Shown here: piece by piece, positions 25,990 to 35,160 of the stretch
Numbering within the stretch: position 1 is the first letter of the stretch
Layout: each line of letters opens with the position of its first letter
Notes under the pieces: model-generated
What the model was told of the DNA's origin: nothing
Database searches by the model: none
Seen by the model: only the letters and a program-made list of their open reading frames with translations
Assembly: GCA_903820035.1 (NCBI GenBank)
Contig: CAIJFT010000356.1
Location: 1-45,851, forward strand
From: an uncultured Opitutia bacterium
GTDB lineage: Bacteria > Verrucomicrobiota > Verrucomicrobiia > Opitutales > Opitutaceae
Length of the DNA stretch: 45,851 nt
Direction: 5' to 3'
Program-made: the position numbers and the translations under genes

Positions 25990-27081
25990 TCAAGCCGGCG
26001 TGACGCCGTGACCGGCGGCGATGTGCGCGACGGAGATCACACCGCCATCGATCGCATAGCCGCCCTTGAAAGGATTCGCCGCGAGGAAGAAGGGCGTGTC
26101 GAGGTCGGCAAAACGGAAGCCACCCTGCCCCGCCGCAAAACACGCCGACACGGTCATCGCCAGAATCGATTCGACGTTGCCGCCGATCATGAGCCCGAGG
26201 CCGGACTCGCGCGCGACCGAAGCGATGTCGAGCGCCTCCGCGACTCCCGCCTTCATCAATTTGATGTTGATCACCTGCGCGGCGCGCTCCGCCACCACAC
26301 GGCGCGCATCGGCGGCGCTGGTCACACTTTCATCCGCGGCGACCAGCCAGCCACTCTCAGCCGACAGCGCGTTGGCCCCGGCGAGGTCGTCCTTCGCGAG
26401 CCATTGCTCAAGCAATGCCGGCACGATGTCCTGGGCCTTCAAACCGCGAACCAGCTCCGCGGCCGCCGCACGGGAGAGGCCGGCATTGCCGTCGAGGATC
26501 AGCGGTGAGTCCGGTGCCACATCGCGAATCGCCAACAACCGGGCGAGATCATGCAGCGAACCACCCTTCCCCCCGACCTTCACCTTAATCATGCGAATCC
26601 CGCGGGCGCGGATCGCGCGGGCATCCTCGGCGGCATCCTCCGGCGAGCCGGTGGTCACCGTCATATCGGTTTCAAGCACCGTACCGGTCCCGCCGAAAAA
26701 CGTCCAGAGCGGCAACCCTGCGCTGCGGCTGAGGGCATCGAGCAACGCCATCTCGAACGCGCATTGGGCGGAACCACAGGCATGTCCGCCGCGCCGGCGA
26801 AACTGCGCCGCGAGTTCGCGCCACATCACGAGGTCCACGTCTTCGCCGACCACCCACGCTTGCGCCGCCTGCAGGGCCGCGAGCGCCTGCGCCTGGGTCT
26901 CACCGTTGTAGGGTGGCAACGGCGCCGCCTCGCCGTAGCCGACCGAACCGTCCTCCAGTTCGAGGCGCACGAGTACGTTGTTCGCCATGGCCTGTGCCCC
27001 CCCGGAAATACCGAAGGGCTCGAATAGCGGGATGTCGAGCGGCGTGACGTCGAGGGAACGAATCCGTTGGGCGGTGCTCAC
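25990..27081 (-). CDS. Enolase-superfamily dipeptide epimerase (L-Ala-D/L-Glu epimerase-like)
   Basis: This is a 363-residue protein if started at GTG 27081 ([23 protein letters not shown]), which matches the family N-terminus; a TTG at 27117 is also open. Active-site set: K166-V-K168, the metal ligands Asp197 (ILDGN), Glu225 (LLEQW) and Asp250 (AADES), then N-I-K274-L-M-K277. The C-terminal D326-L-D328 is the D-x-D that binds the dipeptide amino group in characterised epimerases. The reaction known for the family is epimerisation of L-Ala-D-Glu from murein. It lies between AraC and SDR genes on one strand. A murein-recycling role would fit the NamZ fusion elsewhere in the window, but other dipeptides are possible. 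Confidence 0.8.
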   Translation of the reverse strand: MSTAQRIRSLDVTPLDIPLFEPFGISGGAQAMANNVLVRLELEDGSVGYGEAAPLPPYNGETQAQALAALQAAQAWVVGEDVDLVMWRELAAQFRRRGGHACGSAQCAFEMALLDALSRSAGLPLWTFFGGTGTVLETDMTVTTGSPEDAAEDARAIRARGIRMIKVKVGGKGGSLHDLARLLAIRDVAPDSPLILDGNAGLSRAAAAELVRGLKAQDIVPALLEQWLAKDDLAGANALSAESGWLVAADESVTSAADARRVVAERAAQVINIKLMKAGVAEALDIASVARESGLGLMIGGNVESILAMTVSACFAAGQGGFRFADLDTPFFLAANPFKGGYAIDGGVISVAHIAAGHGVTPA

Positions 27082-27190
27082 GCTCCCGAGCAGAAACCAC
27101 CCCCGGCTCCGGTGCAATCCGCGTTCACGCGGGCCGCGCTCGCTCCACCGCCGTCGGGCCCGGGCCTACCTTCAACCCGCAACGCCGACC

Positions 27191-28081
27191 TCAACCCGAC
27201 GCGCCCGTCTGCCGGTACTGCAGCAACGCCCGCGGGGCGACGCCGTGCACGGCCTTGAACACCCGCGAAAAATGAAACGGATCGGCAAAGCCCACACGCT
27301 GCGCCGCCTCTTTCACGAGCCCGCCGCGCTCGATCAGGTGCTCCGCGGCGAGGTTCATCTTCCGGCGCAGCAGGTATTGGTACGGACTCGTGCCTTGGTA
27401 ACGGCGGAACCACCGGCATACGCTCGAGGCCTCCACGCCGGTCGCCCCGGCGATTTCCTCGAGGGTGTTGATGCGCTCCGCCTCGGCGTCGATCAGCGCC
27501 TTGCAGCGGAGAAACGCCTCCCGCGCAGGCTCGCTGGCTTGGGGCGCCCGCGTCGAGGCGTCCTCAATCTTCAGCAGGAAAAGATCGAACAGCGTCGCGC
27601 AAATCCGGCGCGCGAGCGCCCCCGAGCGCTGCCCCTCGCGGACAAGATCCTCCAGCACGCTCGTGACCTCGGCGTGCGCGGCGAGTTGGCGCACCGTGCC
27701 CGGCGCCACGCCACACCGGCGCAGGCGCGCCGCCACGCCCCCGCCGGCGAGACCGAGAAAATATTTCACCATCGGCTCGCGCGGATCGGTGCGGATCTCG
27801 CAGTCGGTGGTCGGCGCACTCGCGAACACCACGCCGGGCCGCAGCGGTTCGGCGCGTTGCCCGAGCCGCACCGTGCCTTTACCGGAGAGCACGTACTCGA
27901 GCACGAAATAGGGAAACTCGCGGCGCGCGATCGCGTAGTCGGGGTTGCAGTGCTCGCGCCCGCCCATCGTGAGCGTCACCGGCTCGCGCCCCGTCGCGGC
28001 GAGGTTGAGGAAGAAATAACGCGCCCCGCTGACCTGCTGGGAAAGCAGGCGGGCGGCATCGGGGCGGTCGATTTTCTCCAT
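27191..28081 (-). CDS. AraC-family transcriptional regulator
   Basis: This is a 296-residue protein with its start at ATG 28081; a very long antisense extension of the frame is rejected. The N-terminal half is a cupin-like sensor domain ([23 protein letters not shown]...[12 protein letters not shown]). The C-terminal 100 residues hold two helix-turn-helix motifs: [27 protein letters not shown] and the signature [24 protein letters not shown]. AraC proteins usually bind a small ligand and activate nearby genes. It is divergent from the isomerase gene (102-bp gap) and first in line before the epimerase and SDR genes, so it probably controls both directions. Confidence 0.9.
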   Translation of the reverse strand: MEKIDRPDAARLLSQQVSGARYFFLNLAATGREPVTLTMGGREHCNPDYAIARREFPYFVLEYVLSGKGTVRLGQRAEPLRPGVVFASAPTTDCEIRTDPREPMVKYFLGLAGGGVAARLRRCGVAPGTVRQLAAHAEVTSVLEDLVREGQRSGALARRICATLFDLFLLKIEDASTRAPQASEPAREAFLRCKALIDAEAERINTLEEIAGATGVEASSVCRWFRRYQGTSPYQYLLRRKMNLAAEHLIERGGLVKEAAQRVGFADPFHFSRVFKAVHGVAPRALLQYRQTGASG

Positions 28082-28183
28082 GCGAATGCCGCATCTATCC
28101 ATTCCGGCGCCGGCTTTTCGAGCGCATTCTGCTGCGCCCTTGCCGGGCGATTTTCTCTCGCCCACGCTTTCCACCCAACTCCC
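28082..28183. promoter_or_regulatory. Divergent control region between AraC and isomerase genes
   Basis: This is the only space for both promoters. It contains a small hairpin GGGCGA (28145-28150)/TCGCCC (28158-28163) about 20 bp before the isomerase ATG. No convincing -35/-10 pair or AraC direct repeat is recognised by eye. The regulatory assignment rests on gene arrangement. Confidence 0.4.
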
Positions 28184-29806
28184 ATGGCCAAGTCCAAAAC
28201 CATCCTCCTCGTCGCCAACGGCGACCTCCGCCAATCCGCCAACGCCGTCTGCTGGCCCGCCCAGTTGGCGATGGAAAAAACCCTCGCCGCCGCCGTCGCC
28301 AAGCTCGGCTACACACTCGTCCGCGCCCACCCCTACAAGCCCGCGCTGAAGCACGGCTTCATCAGCTCGCAGAAGGAAGGCATGGCGGTCTTCGCCAACC
28401 TCGATCCCGCGACGCCGCTCATCGTTGCCGAAGCGGTCTGGCAATATTCCCACCACCTGCTGCACGGGCTTATCTCGCACCGCGCCCCGATCCTGACCGT
28501 CGCCAACTGGAGCGGCACCTGGCCGGGCCTCGTCGGCATGCTCAACCTCAACGGCTCGCTCACCAAGGCGGGCGTGAAGTACTCGACGCTCTGGAGCGAG
28601 GATTTCACCGACGACTATTTCATCGCCGGCCTGCAGTCCTGGCTGACCAAGGGCGTGGCCACGCACCAGACCAAGCACGTCAAGCCGCTCGCCACGGCCA
28701 AGCTGCCGCCGAAGGCCCGCACGCTGGCAAAGGCGATCGCCGCCGACCTGCTTCGCCGCAAGTCGATCATGGGCGTGTTCGACGAGGGCTGCATGGGCAT
28801 GTACAACGCGATCATCCCCGACGAACTCCTGTTCCAGACCGGCGTTTACAAGGAACGGCTCTCCCAGTCCGCGCTCTACGCCGGCGCCCGCGACGTGAGC
28901 GACGCCGACGCGCAGGCCGTTTACCAGTGGCTGCGGAAGAAGGGCATGACGTTCCATCTCGGCACCGACGAGGCCACCGAACTCACCGAGGCGCAGGTGC
29001 TGTGGCAGTGCAAAACCTACGTGGCCGCGCTGCGCATCGCCGACGAATTCGGCTGCGAGACGATCGGCATCCAATACCAGCAGGGCCTCAAGGACCTGTT
29101 GCCCGCCTCCGATCTCGTCGAAGGCATCCTGAACAACCGCGACCGCCCGCCGGTGAAGAACGCCGCCGGCAAGGTCATCCGCGCCGGCCAGCCGATGACG
29201 CACTTCAACGAAGTCGACGAATGCGCCGGCCTCGACGGCCTGTTCACCAACCGGGTGCACACGGCACTCGGCCAGCCGGTCGAGAACACCCTGCACGACC
29301 TGCGTTGGGGCGCTTATGACCAAAGCGGCACGACCGACGCTTACGTCTGGGTGTTCCTCATCTCCGGTAGCGCGCCGCCCGCGCATCACATCGGCGGGTA
29401 CAAGGGCACCGACTCGCTGCGCCAGCCCCCGATGTACTTCCGCCTCGGCGGCGGCACCGTCCGCGGCATCGCCAAGCCCGGCGAAATCGTGTGGAGCCGT
29501 ATCTTTGTGGCCGACGGCAAACTCAAGATGGACCTCGGCCGCGCCAAGGTCATCACCCTGCCCCGCGAGGAGACCGAGCGCCGCTGGAAGGAGACGACCG
29601 TGCAATGGCCGATCATGCACGCCGTGACCTACGGTGTGACGCGCGACCAGATGATGGCGCGGCACAAGGCCAACCACATTCAGGTCGCGTACGCGAATTC
29701 CGCCCAAGACGCCGATCTCGCCCTCTACACCAAGGCCGCGCTCGCCGCGGAACTCGGCCTCGAGGTCAGCGTGTGCGGCACGAAGGCCGACGGCCGCGCG
29801 TTCTAA
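28184..29806 (+). CDS. L-fucose/L-arabinose isomerase-like protein
   Basis: This is a 540-residue protein beginning at ATG 28184 ([27 protein letters not shown]); earlier in-frame sequence is antisense to the AraC gene. Family-like segments are [36 protein letters not shown] and [20 protein letters not shown], with acidic and His residues suited to a metal site near the C-terminal half ([10 protein letters not shown]). Fucose-isomerase-type enzymes interconvert aldose and ketose with Mn2+. The exact sugar is unknown, and the protein is shorter than E. coli FucI (about 590 residues). It is likely controlled by the divergent AraC gene. It is followed by the aldehyde reductase gene, with two terminator-like hairpins between them. 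Confidence 0.7.
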   Translation: MAKSKTILLVANGDLRQSANAVCWPAQLAMEKTLAAAVAKLGYTLVRAHPYKPALKHGFISSQKEGMAVFANLDPATPLIVAEAVWQYSHHLLHGLISHRAPILTVANWSGTWPGLVGMLNLNGSLTKAGVKYSTLWSEDFTDDYFIAGLQSWLTKGVATHQTKHVKPLATAKLPPKARTLAKAIAADLLRRKSIMGVFDEGCMGMYNAIIPDELLFQTGVYKERLSQSALYAGARDVSDADAQAVYQWLRKKGMTFHLGTDEATELTEAQVLWQCKTYVAALRIADEFGCETIGIQYQQGLKDLLPASDLVEGILNNRDRPPVKNAAGKVIRAGQPMTHFNEVDECAGLDGLFTNRVHTALGQPVENTLHDLRWGAYDQSGTTDAYVWVFLISGSAPPAHHIGGYKGTDSLRQPPMYFRLGGGTVRGIAKPGEIVWSRIFVADGKLKMDLGRAKVITLPREETERRWKETTVQWPIMHAVTYGVTRDQMMARHKANHIQVAYANSAQDADLALYTKAALAAELGLEVSVCGTKADGRAF

Positions 29807-29818
29807 CCTGCCCCGGCG

Positions 29819-29845
29819 GGCCCGATGTCTTACTCGGGCCTTTTT
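29819..29845 (+). terminator. Intrinsic terminator of the isomerase gene (CCCGA core, U-tract)
   Basis: GGCCCGA (29819-29825) pairs with TCGGGCC (29834-29840) and is followed by TTTTT (29841-29845). It lies 12 bp after the stop codon. Confidence 0.8.
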
Positions 29846-29900
29846 CCGTCGGATACTCGTTATGCCTTCGACCCGATCGGACGTCCGACGCGGTCAAACC

Positions 29901-29928
29901 AGCCGCCCGCTTGCGCGGGCGGCTTTTT
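29901..29928 (+). terminator. Second terminator-like hairpin directly before yqhD
   Basis: A perfect 10-bp stem AGCCGCCCGC (29901-29910) pairs with GCGGGCGGCT (29915-29924), with a TTGC loop and a T-run (29924-29928). It ends 18 bp before the yqhD ATG, leaving room only for the ribosome-binding region (GGAGAGTGAG). It may be a true terminator, an attenuator, or an mRNA 5' stabiliser. Confidence 0.75.
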
Positions 29929-29946
29929 CGTGGAGAGTGAGCCGCT

Positions 29947-31104
29947 ATGGATAATTTCACTTTCCACAATCCAACCCGCCTCCTCTTCGGCCGCGGCCAG
30001 ATCGCCGCGCTCGACCAAGAACTGCCCGCCGACGCGCGCGTGCTCCTGCTCGCCGGCGGCGGCAGCATCAAGACCAACGGCGTCTACACCCAGGCGCAAA
30101 AGGCCCTGGGCGCCCGTGTCGTCTTTGAATTTTGGGGCGTCGAGGCCAATCCCGATTTCGATACGCTGATGCGCGCGGTGGAAATCGTCCGCCGCGAAAA
30201 AATCGACTGGATCCTCGCCGTCGGCGGCGGCTCGGTCCTCGACGGCGCGAAGTTTGTCGCCGCCGCCGCGCCCTATTCGGGCGACCCGTGGGAGATTCTC
30301 ACCACCTTCGGCAAAAACGTCCGCAGCGCCCTGCCCATCGGCGCCATCCTCACGCTGCCCGCCACGGGTTCGGAGGCCAACGCCGCATCGGTCATCAGCC
30401 GCCGCGCCTTGAAGGAGAAACTCGCATTCATCCACCCGCTCGTGTTTCCGCGCTTCTCGGTGCTCGATCCGGAGACGACGTTCTCGCTGCCCGAGCGGCA
30501 AGTCGCCAACGGCATCGGCGACGCGTTCTGCCACGTGATGGAGCAGTATCTGACCTACCCGGCCGAAGCCGCGGTGCAGGACCGTTTCGCCGAATCGATT
30601 TTGAAAATCCTCGTCGAGGTCGGACCGGTGACCCTCGCCCAACCGAAAAACTACGCCGCGCGTGCCAACCTCGTCTGGGCCGCGACCTGGGCCCTCAACG
30701 GTGCCATCGGTGCCGGCGTGCCGCAGGATTGGGCCACGCACATGATCGGCCACGAGCTCACGGCCCTGCACGACATCGACCACGCCCGCACGCTCGCCGT
30801 CGTCTTGCCCAGCCTCCTCCACGTGCAGCGCGCCGCCAAACGCGGTAAATTGCTGCAGTACGCCGAACGCGTGTGGGGCCTCACGGAGGGCAGCGAAGAC
30901 GCGCGCATCGACGCCGCAATCGCCAAGACCCGCGCGTTCTACGAGTCGCTCGGCATTAAGACGCGCCTTTCCGACTACGGCGTGAAGATCGACACCGCCG
31001 CCGAGGTCGCCCGCCGCCTGCAAGCCCGCGGCGCCACCGGCCTCGGTGAGCGCGGTGAGATCACCCCCGCGAAGGTGGAGGAAATCCTCCGACGGGCGGC
31101 CTGA
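29947..31104 (+). CDS. yqhD: YqhD-type NADP-dependent aldehyde/alcohol dehydrogenase
   Basis: This is a 385-residue iron-containing-type alcohol dehydrogenase that follows E. coli YqhD along its full length (N-terminus MDNFTFHNPTRLLFGRGQI; E. coli MNNFNLHTPTRILFGKG). It has the nucleotide loop GGGS (93-96) and the metal ligands Asp192, His196, His265 and His279, which match E. coli 194/198/267/281 with an offset of two. The enzyme reduces short and toxic aldehydes with NADPH in the cytoplasm. Lying after an isomerase gene, it could reduce lactaldehyde-like products (inference). A ribosome-binding site GGAG/GTGAG precedes the ATG, and a terminator-like hairpin sits immediately 5'. Confidence 0.92.
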   Translation: MDNFTFHNPTRLLFGRGQIAALDQELPADARVLLLAGGGSIKTNGVYTQAQKALGARVVFEFWGVEANPDFDTLMRAVEIVRREKIDWILAVGGGSVLDGAKFVAAAAPYSGDPWEILTTFGKNVRSALPIGAILTLPATGSEANAASVISRRALKEKLAFIHPLVFPRFSVLDPETTFSLPERQVANGIGDAFCHVMEQYLTYPAEAAVQDRFAESILKILVEVGPVTLAQPKNYAARANLVWAATWALNGAIGAGVPQDWATHMIGHELTALHDIDHARTLAVVLPSLLHVQRAAKRGKLLQYAERVWGLTEGSEDARIDAAIAKTRAFYESLGIKTRLSDYGVKIDTAAEVARRLQARGATGLGERGEITPAKVEEILRRAA

Positions 31105-31149
31105 GCCGGGCGCGGGCCGAGTTGAGGGTTGAGAGACGGACCGTCTGAC

Positions 31150-31174
31150 GTAGCCCTGCGCGTGAGCGCCGGGA
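31150..31174 (+). repeat. Single GTAG-headed REP unit
   Basis: The GTAG head (31150-31153) is followed by CCCTGCGC, GTGA and GCGCCGGG. It is almost the unit at 39520, with the second arm imperfect. It lies 45 bp after the yqhD stop. Confidence 0.6.
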
Positions 31175-31210
31175 CCTGTTCGGAAATCCGAAACAAAACC
31201 GTAACCGTGG

Positions 31211-31234
31211 AGGCGGGGTGACCTCACCCCGCCT
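31211..31234. repeat. Perfect 11-bp hairpin AGGCGGGGTGA/TCACCCCGCCT
   Basis: The arms are 31211-31221 and 31224-31234, with a 2-nt CC loop. It shares the GGTGA..TCACC core with 1301-1316. No U-tract is present, so it is listed as a repeat of unknown role within the 31105-31394 space, which holds no gene. Confidence 0.5.
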
Positions 31235-31273
31235 GCATGGTAGGGAAGTCGGAACGGACCTCCGCCCTCAAGC

Positions 31274-31383
31274 GTAGGTCAGCTCGCTCGCGAGCGCGGA
31301 TTGCCGCGGGAGCGGCGGTTTCCAACCGCCGCACTCAGTCGGACGGCGCTTGGGAAAGCGCCGCTCCCAGCGCGCTGGCCTAC
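31274..31383. repeat. Composite REPIN-like element, GTAG...CTAC bounded (110 bp)
   Basis: It begins GTAGGTCAGCTCGC, continues GGGAGCGGCGG-TTTCC-AACCGCCG, then GGCGCTTGGGAAAGCGCCGCTCC, and ends AGCGCGCTGGCCTAC. The same order of blocks is found at 23893-24018, and the arms alone occur at 5053-5125. It lies between the convergent yqhD and BNR-4 genes, 11 bp from the stop of the latter. Confidence 0.75.
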
Positions 31384-31394
31384 GCCCACTCCGC

Positions 31395-32777
31395 TCACGA
31401 ACCGACGTGCGTCGCGTTCGACGTCTCGACGTCGGGCAATGCGTAGAGGGTCAGCTCCGTCGGCGCCGGCGCGGACGCCCGCGGCTTGTCGCGGTTGCGA
31501 CCGAGCGTCTCCCAACGCAGCACCCAGCGCCGGCCGTCGGCTCGCGTGGTGATGGACTGCACTTCCGTGCCCGGAGCCGACGGGGCCGAGCGCGGCGCGG
31601 TGGCCGCCGGCGCCGCCGCGGCCGGCAACTCGGCGATCCGCTCCAAGGTGTCGGCGTGCAAACGCCAGCGGCCGGATCCCGACTCCTGCGTCCAGTAGTC
31701 GACCAGCAGCGTGCCGTCGCGCTCGCGGCGCGGCGCCCCGAGCTTCACCTCGCCGTTGATCGAGCCGCCGCCGGAAAACGCCCAGCAAAAGTCCCACGTA
31801 CTCATCTGCTTCACGTCCCAGCCCGCGGCGCCGGCCCGCGGCCGCGCCACGTAGGCCTGCGAACGATGCTTCGCGTCGTAGCGGTGGTACACGACCACGG
31901 GCCGCTGCGCCGCGTCAAAGCCGAGGTTGAAGGTCATGTTGATCAGACCCTCGCCGGGCTGCGCCGCGTCGATCACCTCGCCGGTCGCGCGCGTGATCGG
32001 CAGCTGCACCGGTTCGCCGCGGCTGTTTTCCCAGTGCACGAAGTCCCGGCTGCGCGCGTACGAAAGCGTGTGGTTGGTCGCGCAGTCCGGCGACTCGCGC
32101 CACATCCAGACGAGGTGAAACCGCCCGTCGGGACCGAGCGTGGGCTCGAGCGCGTAACCGTTGCGCCGCCCCTCGCCTTCGAGCAGCGGCGTCTCGATCA
32201 TCCGCCGCCAGGAGCGCGTATCCGGATCATAACGATTGTACAAATCGCTGCCATTGCCGCTGGCGCCGTCGCGGTAACGGAAGAGCAACTCGCCCGCGGC
32301 GTTCTTGAAAAAAACCGGGTAGGTACAACGCGTCTCGCGCTCCCCCGTCATGCGATCGAGGCGTTCGAGCGTGTTCAGGTCGAAGGGCGCGCGGGTGCGA
32401 TAATAGACGAGCGGGTTCACGTGCATGTTGCCCGAAAGGTGCAGGCAACCGTCGCGATCGAGCGCCAGGCGGAGGTAATTATGGCTGTCCCAGTTGGTGA
32501 CGTTCGTCAGGCGCGTCTGCCGCGGCACCGGCACCCCGGCAGGCTGCACGCGCGTCCATGTCGGCGTGCCGAGCTTGCGCCCCGCAAGCGTCAGGCGCCG
32601 CTCCGCGTCGTAGTACGCAATGAATTGGTGGCCGCGCTCGGTCAGGAAGGCGAAGCCGACCGGATGCCCGCTCCAGACGCGGTCGATCGTTTCACCGGCC
32701 GGAGCGGGCGCGGGTGCGGCGACGATTCGCCCGGCCAGCCACAACGCCATCAAGAGGAGGCGGACGAACAATTTCAT
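31395..32777 (-). CDS. Secreted BNR-4 repeat beta-propeller protein
   Basis: This is a 460-residue protein. ATG 32777 gives a signal peptide (KLFVRLLLMALWLAGRIVA|AP); the earlier in-frame ATG is not signal-like. BNR-4 features include HNYLRLALDRDGCLHLSGNMHVNPL, YPVFFKNAAGELLFRYRDG, PTLGPDGRFHLVWMWR and the conserved HxY/YH strands. BNR-4 propellers include ulvan-type lyases and rhamnosidase-related enzymes acting on acidic polysaccharides, as well as members with no activity known. It lies 103 bp downstream of the agarase-like gene on the same strand, consistent with a polysaccharide-degrading pair. Substrate is not determined. Confidence 0.78.
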   Translation of the reverse strand: MKLFVRLLLMALWLAGRIVAAPAPAPAGETIDRVWSGHPVGFAFLTERGHQFIAYYDAERRLTLAGRKLGTPTWTRVQPAGVPVPRQTRLTNVTNWDSHNYLRLALDRDGCLHLSGNMHVNPLVYYRTRAPFDLNTLERLDRMTGERETRCTYPVFFKNAAGELLFRYRDGASGNGSDLYNRYDPDTRSWRRMIETPLLEGEGRRNGYALEPTLGPDGRFHLVWMWRESPDCATNHTLSYARSRDFVHWENSRGEPVQLPITRATGEVIDAAQPGEGLINMTFNLGFDAAQRPVVVYHRYDAKHRSQAYVARPRAGAAGWDVKQMSTWDFCWAFSGGGSINGEVKLGAPRRERDGTLLVDYWTQESGSGRWRLHADTLERIAELPAAAAPAATAPRSAPSAPGTEVQSITTRADGRRWVLRWETLGRNRDKPRASAPAPTELTLYALPDVETSNATHVGS

Positions 32778-32880
32778 CGGCGTTTTGTAGCAGTGCGAGG
32801 GGGCCGAGGCGCCGAAAAAAGCTGCGCACATTTTGCCCCGGACGCGCGCGCGGTCCCGCAGCTCCCGCCGCGGGCTAAGT

Positions 32881-34266
32881 TCACTTCCGGCCGTCGACGA
32901 AATCGATGAAGCGGTACGTGTGCGTGTTCACCCGCTGCATCGCGTTCACTAGCTCCGCGTAAGGCACGTAGCGGTTGCTCATGACGCCTTTGTTGGAGTC
33001 GCGATTCGACGGGTCGGACTTCGTGTCATCGGGGTCGTTGTCGATGTACTTGAACCAGTGCCAGCCGACGCAATTTTTCGCCTCAAGCAGGCTGAGCGTG
33101 AAGTTCTCGTAGAAACGGCCGCGGTCCCGCTGCGTTTTCACAACCCAACCGGCGCCGGTCACGTTGGCGAGGCCGGGGGCGTCCAGGCCCTTCGCATACC
33201 ACTCGGTGACCAGGTACGGCTTGCCCGACTCGCGCTCCCACATGCCGACGAGCTCGGGATCGGCGGACCACGCGTGATAGTAATTGACCGCGACCACATC
33301 GAGATGCCGGCCCGCCGCGCGGAACGTTTCCGGATAGCGCGTCTGCATCCCGTGGAAACGCGAGCCGAGGATGAGGTGGTTCGGATCCACCTTGCGGATG
33401 GCCCGGGTCACCATGCCGAGGTAGCGGTCCACCACCAACTCCAGGAAGGCCACCTTGTCGGCGTCGGAGAGGTCCTTGACGGACGCCTTCGCCCCGTGGC
33501 GTTCGCGCAGGAATTTCAACGCCGCCTGGTGGCCCGGATCCGTTGCCGGGAGCGCGAGATAGTTGCCCAGCACCTCGCGTTTGAGCGGGAGTTCGTTGTC
33601 CGTGAAGTGGCCGAGCAGCCAGGGATCGTCCTTCGTCGCCGCCAGCTGCTGCGCATGGCCCTCGCAGAAGGTCTCAAACTCCGGGTCAAAGACGAAGATC
33701 GTGTCCTTCGGGTAACCGGTGTGCCCGGGCAGCTGATACGTGCCGCCGCGCTTCTTCCCGTAACCGCTCATGAAATTCCAGATGAGGGTGTACGCGAGCT
33801 TCTGCGGGGCGGCGCGCAACCGTTCGGTGTCGGTCCAGGCCCCGAGGCCGTTGAAGCCGAGTTCGTGCAGCCACGCCGCGGTCTGCGGCGCCCAGCCCGC
33901 CTCGTCGCCCCACTTCTGGCGCAACGCGGCCGCCGCGCCGGGCGTGCGCAGTTGGCTCACCGACACCACCGCCCGATGAATGAACAGTCCGCCTTCGGGG
34001 TCGACCAGCCACCAGCGGCCGTCAATGCGTTCGGCACGGAAGAAGCCCGTGGCCCGCGCGCGGCGGTCGGTGCGGCCGCCGAAACGGTCGAGCCCGGCGT
34101 CGACCGGCGCGGCCGCCACTGCGGGAAAATCCGCCGCCAGGGTGCGCGTGGGATAGGTTTTCCACGGTCCGGCCGGCTTGGTGGCGACCGCGACGTTCTC
34201 GACGGCGGACAACGCGGGCAGCCACGCCGCGGAAAGCAGCAACGCGGAGAGCAGCGGCGATTTCAT
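32881..34266 (-). CDS. Secreted agarase-like glycoside hydrolase
   Basis: This is a 461-residue protein. ATG 34266 provides the signal peptide (KSPLLSALLLSAAWLPALSA). GFFRAERIDGRWWLVDPEGGLFIHRAV is the common N-part of proteins annotated as agarases. A TIM-barrel follows with a candidate acid/base Asn224-Glu225 (HFTDNELP) and a candidate nucleophile Glu355 (YLVTEWYAKG), the clan-A arrangement, plus the substrate-side WHWFKYIDNDP. The polysaccharide could be agar-like or another galactan; this is family-level inference. It lies between the SGNH esterase gene (148 bp upstream, with a REP unit between) and the BNR-4 gene. It may form part of a small polysaccharide-utilisation run. Confidence 0.7.
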   Translation of the reverse strand: MKSPLLSALLLSAAWLPALSAVENVAVATKPAGPWKTYPTRTLAADFPAVAAAPVDAGLDRFGGRTDRRARATGFFRAERIDGRWWLVDPEGGLFIHRAVVSVSQLRTPGAAAALRQKWGDEAGWAPQTAAWLHELGFNGLGAWTDTERLRAAPQKLAYTLIWNFMSGYGKKRGGTYQLPGHTGYPKDTIFVFDPEFETFCEGHAQQLAATKDDPWLLGHFTDNELPLKREVLGNYLALPATDPGHQAALKFLRERHGAKASVKDLSDADKVAFLELVVDRYLGMVTRAIRKVDPNHLILGSRFHGMQTRYPETFRAAGRHLDVVAVNYYHAWSADPELVGMWERESGKPYLVTEWYAKGLDAPGLANVTGAGWVVKTQRDRGRFYENFTLSLLEAKNCVGWHWFKYIDNDPDDTKSDPSNRDSNKGVMSNRYVPYAELVNAMQRVNTHTYRFIDFVDGRK

Positions 34267-34368
34267 CGCCGGAGAAATACCGATTCGCGCCCGCGCCACG
34301 ACGGGAAAAGCCGCGCACTTTTTGGCCAAGGGGCGTCGCAACTCCGGCGTTTTTCATTCTCCCCCGAC

Positions 34369-34394
34369 AGCCCTGCGCCCACGCACAGGGCTAC
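34369..34394 (-). repeat. Single REP unit ending CTAC
   Basis: The arms CCCTGCGC and GCACAGGG surround CCAC, followed by GCTAC (head GTAGC on the minus strand). It is a diverged copy of the 39573-39597 unit, located between the SGNH and agarase-like genes of one strand. Confidence 0.6.
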
Positions 34395-34414
34395 GCCCGG
34401 GCCTGCAGACTCAC

Positions 34415-35128
34415 TTACTTCCCGCCCACGGCCTGCCACTCGCGCTCGAGCACGGGCCGGACCACGGTCTTGAAGCCTTCGTAGGCGTGGGGCTGGAAAT
34501 GCAGTTTGTCGGCGACGTACAGCTCGAGGCGCGGATGGCCGCTCGCATCGACGAGCTGCGGATTGACGTCCACGAAGCTGTGACCGGGCGTCGCCGCGCA
34601 GTAGGCGCGCACCAGGGCGTTGTAATGGTCGACCTGCTCCCAGCGCGGCACGCGGTCGGGTGAACGGGTCGACGACACAAAGATGATCCGCGTCGCGGGC
34701 AGCTGCGTGCGCACCCGTTGCGAGAACTCCCGAAACCGGCCGAAGATCGCCGCCGGATCCTCGGGCGTCGGGCCGGCCTTGAGGTCGTTGCTGCCGCAGT
34801 AGTAGACGATCACCTTCGGCGCGTAGGGCGTAATGACCTGCTCGAAACGCGCGAGTTGGTCGCCGGTGCGCGAGCCGCCGAAAGCACGGTTCAACACGGG
34901 CAGCGGCGCCATCATCTCGGCGACGTTGGTCCACTTCCGGAAGATGCTGCTGCCGACAAACAGGATTCCACCCTTCACCGGCGGCTTCGCGCGGTCCTGG
35001 TCGGCGAACTCCTTGAACGACGAATCGTACTGCGCCCAGCGCTTGGCCGCCTCGTCGGCAGCGAAGAGCCGGCCGGCGACGGCCAACAGCGCAACGGCGG
35101 TGAAAAGGCGAAGGAGGGATGTTTTCAT
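34415..35128 (-). CDS. Secreted SGNH/GDSL-type esterase
   Basis: This is a 237-residue protein. ATG 35128 gives a signal peptide (KTSLLRLFTAVALLAVAGRLFA|AD). SGNH blocks: Ser61 in FVGSSIF (GSS rather than GDS), Gly in NRAFGGS, Asn114 in GSND, and Asp207-K-L-His210 as the C-terminal dyad. Such enzymes remove acyl groups, often acetate, from carbohydrates outside the cytoplasm. It begins 32 bp after the stop of the malonate carrier gene madM on the same strand, so it is probably the fourth gene of the matB-madL-madM unit. A malonyl-ester substrate is an attractive but untested idea; acetyl esters of glycans are the safer guess. Confidence 0.85.
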   Translation of the reverse strand: MKTSLLRLFTAVALLAVAGRLFAADEAAKRWAQYDSSFKEFADQDRAKPPVKGGILFVGSSIFRKWTNVAEMMAPLPVLNRAFGGSRTGDQLARFEQVITPYAPKVIVYYCGSNDLKAGPTPEDPAAIFGRFREFSQRVRTQLPATRIIFVSSTRSPDRVPRWEQVDHYNALVRAYCAATPGHSFVDVNPQLVDASGHPRLELYVADKLHFQPHAYEGFKTVVRPVLEREWQAVGGK

Positions 35129-35160
35129 GGGAAAGCAGGGAGGCCAGGTCGGTCGGTGAC

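Noticed and set aside
28085-29707. Very long minus-strand open frame that continues upstream of the AraC gene
   Set aside because: It is antisense to the isomerase-like gene, which has the recognisable protein. GC-rich third positions on one strand keep antisense frames open. The AraC start at 28081 is supported by the family N-terminus.
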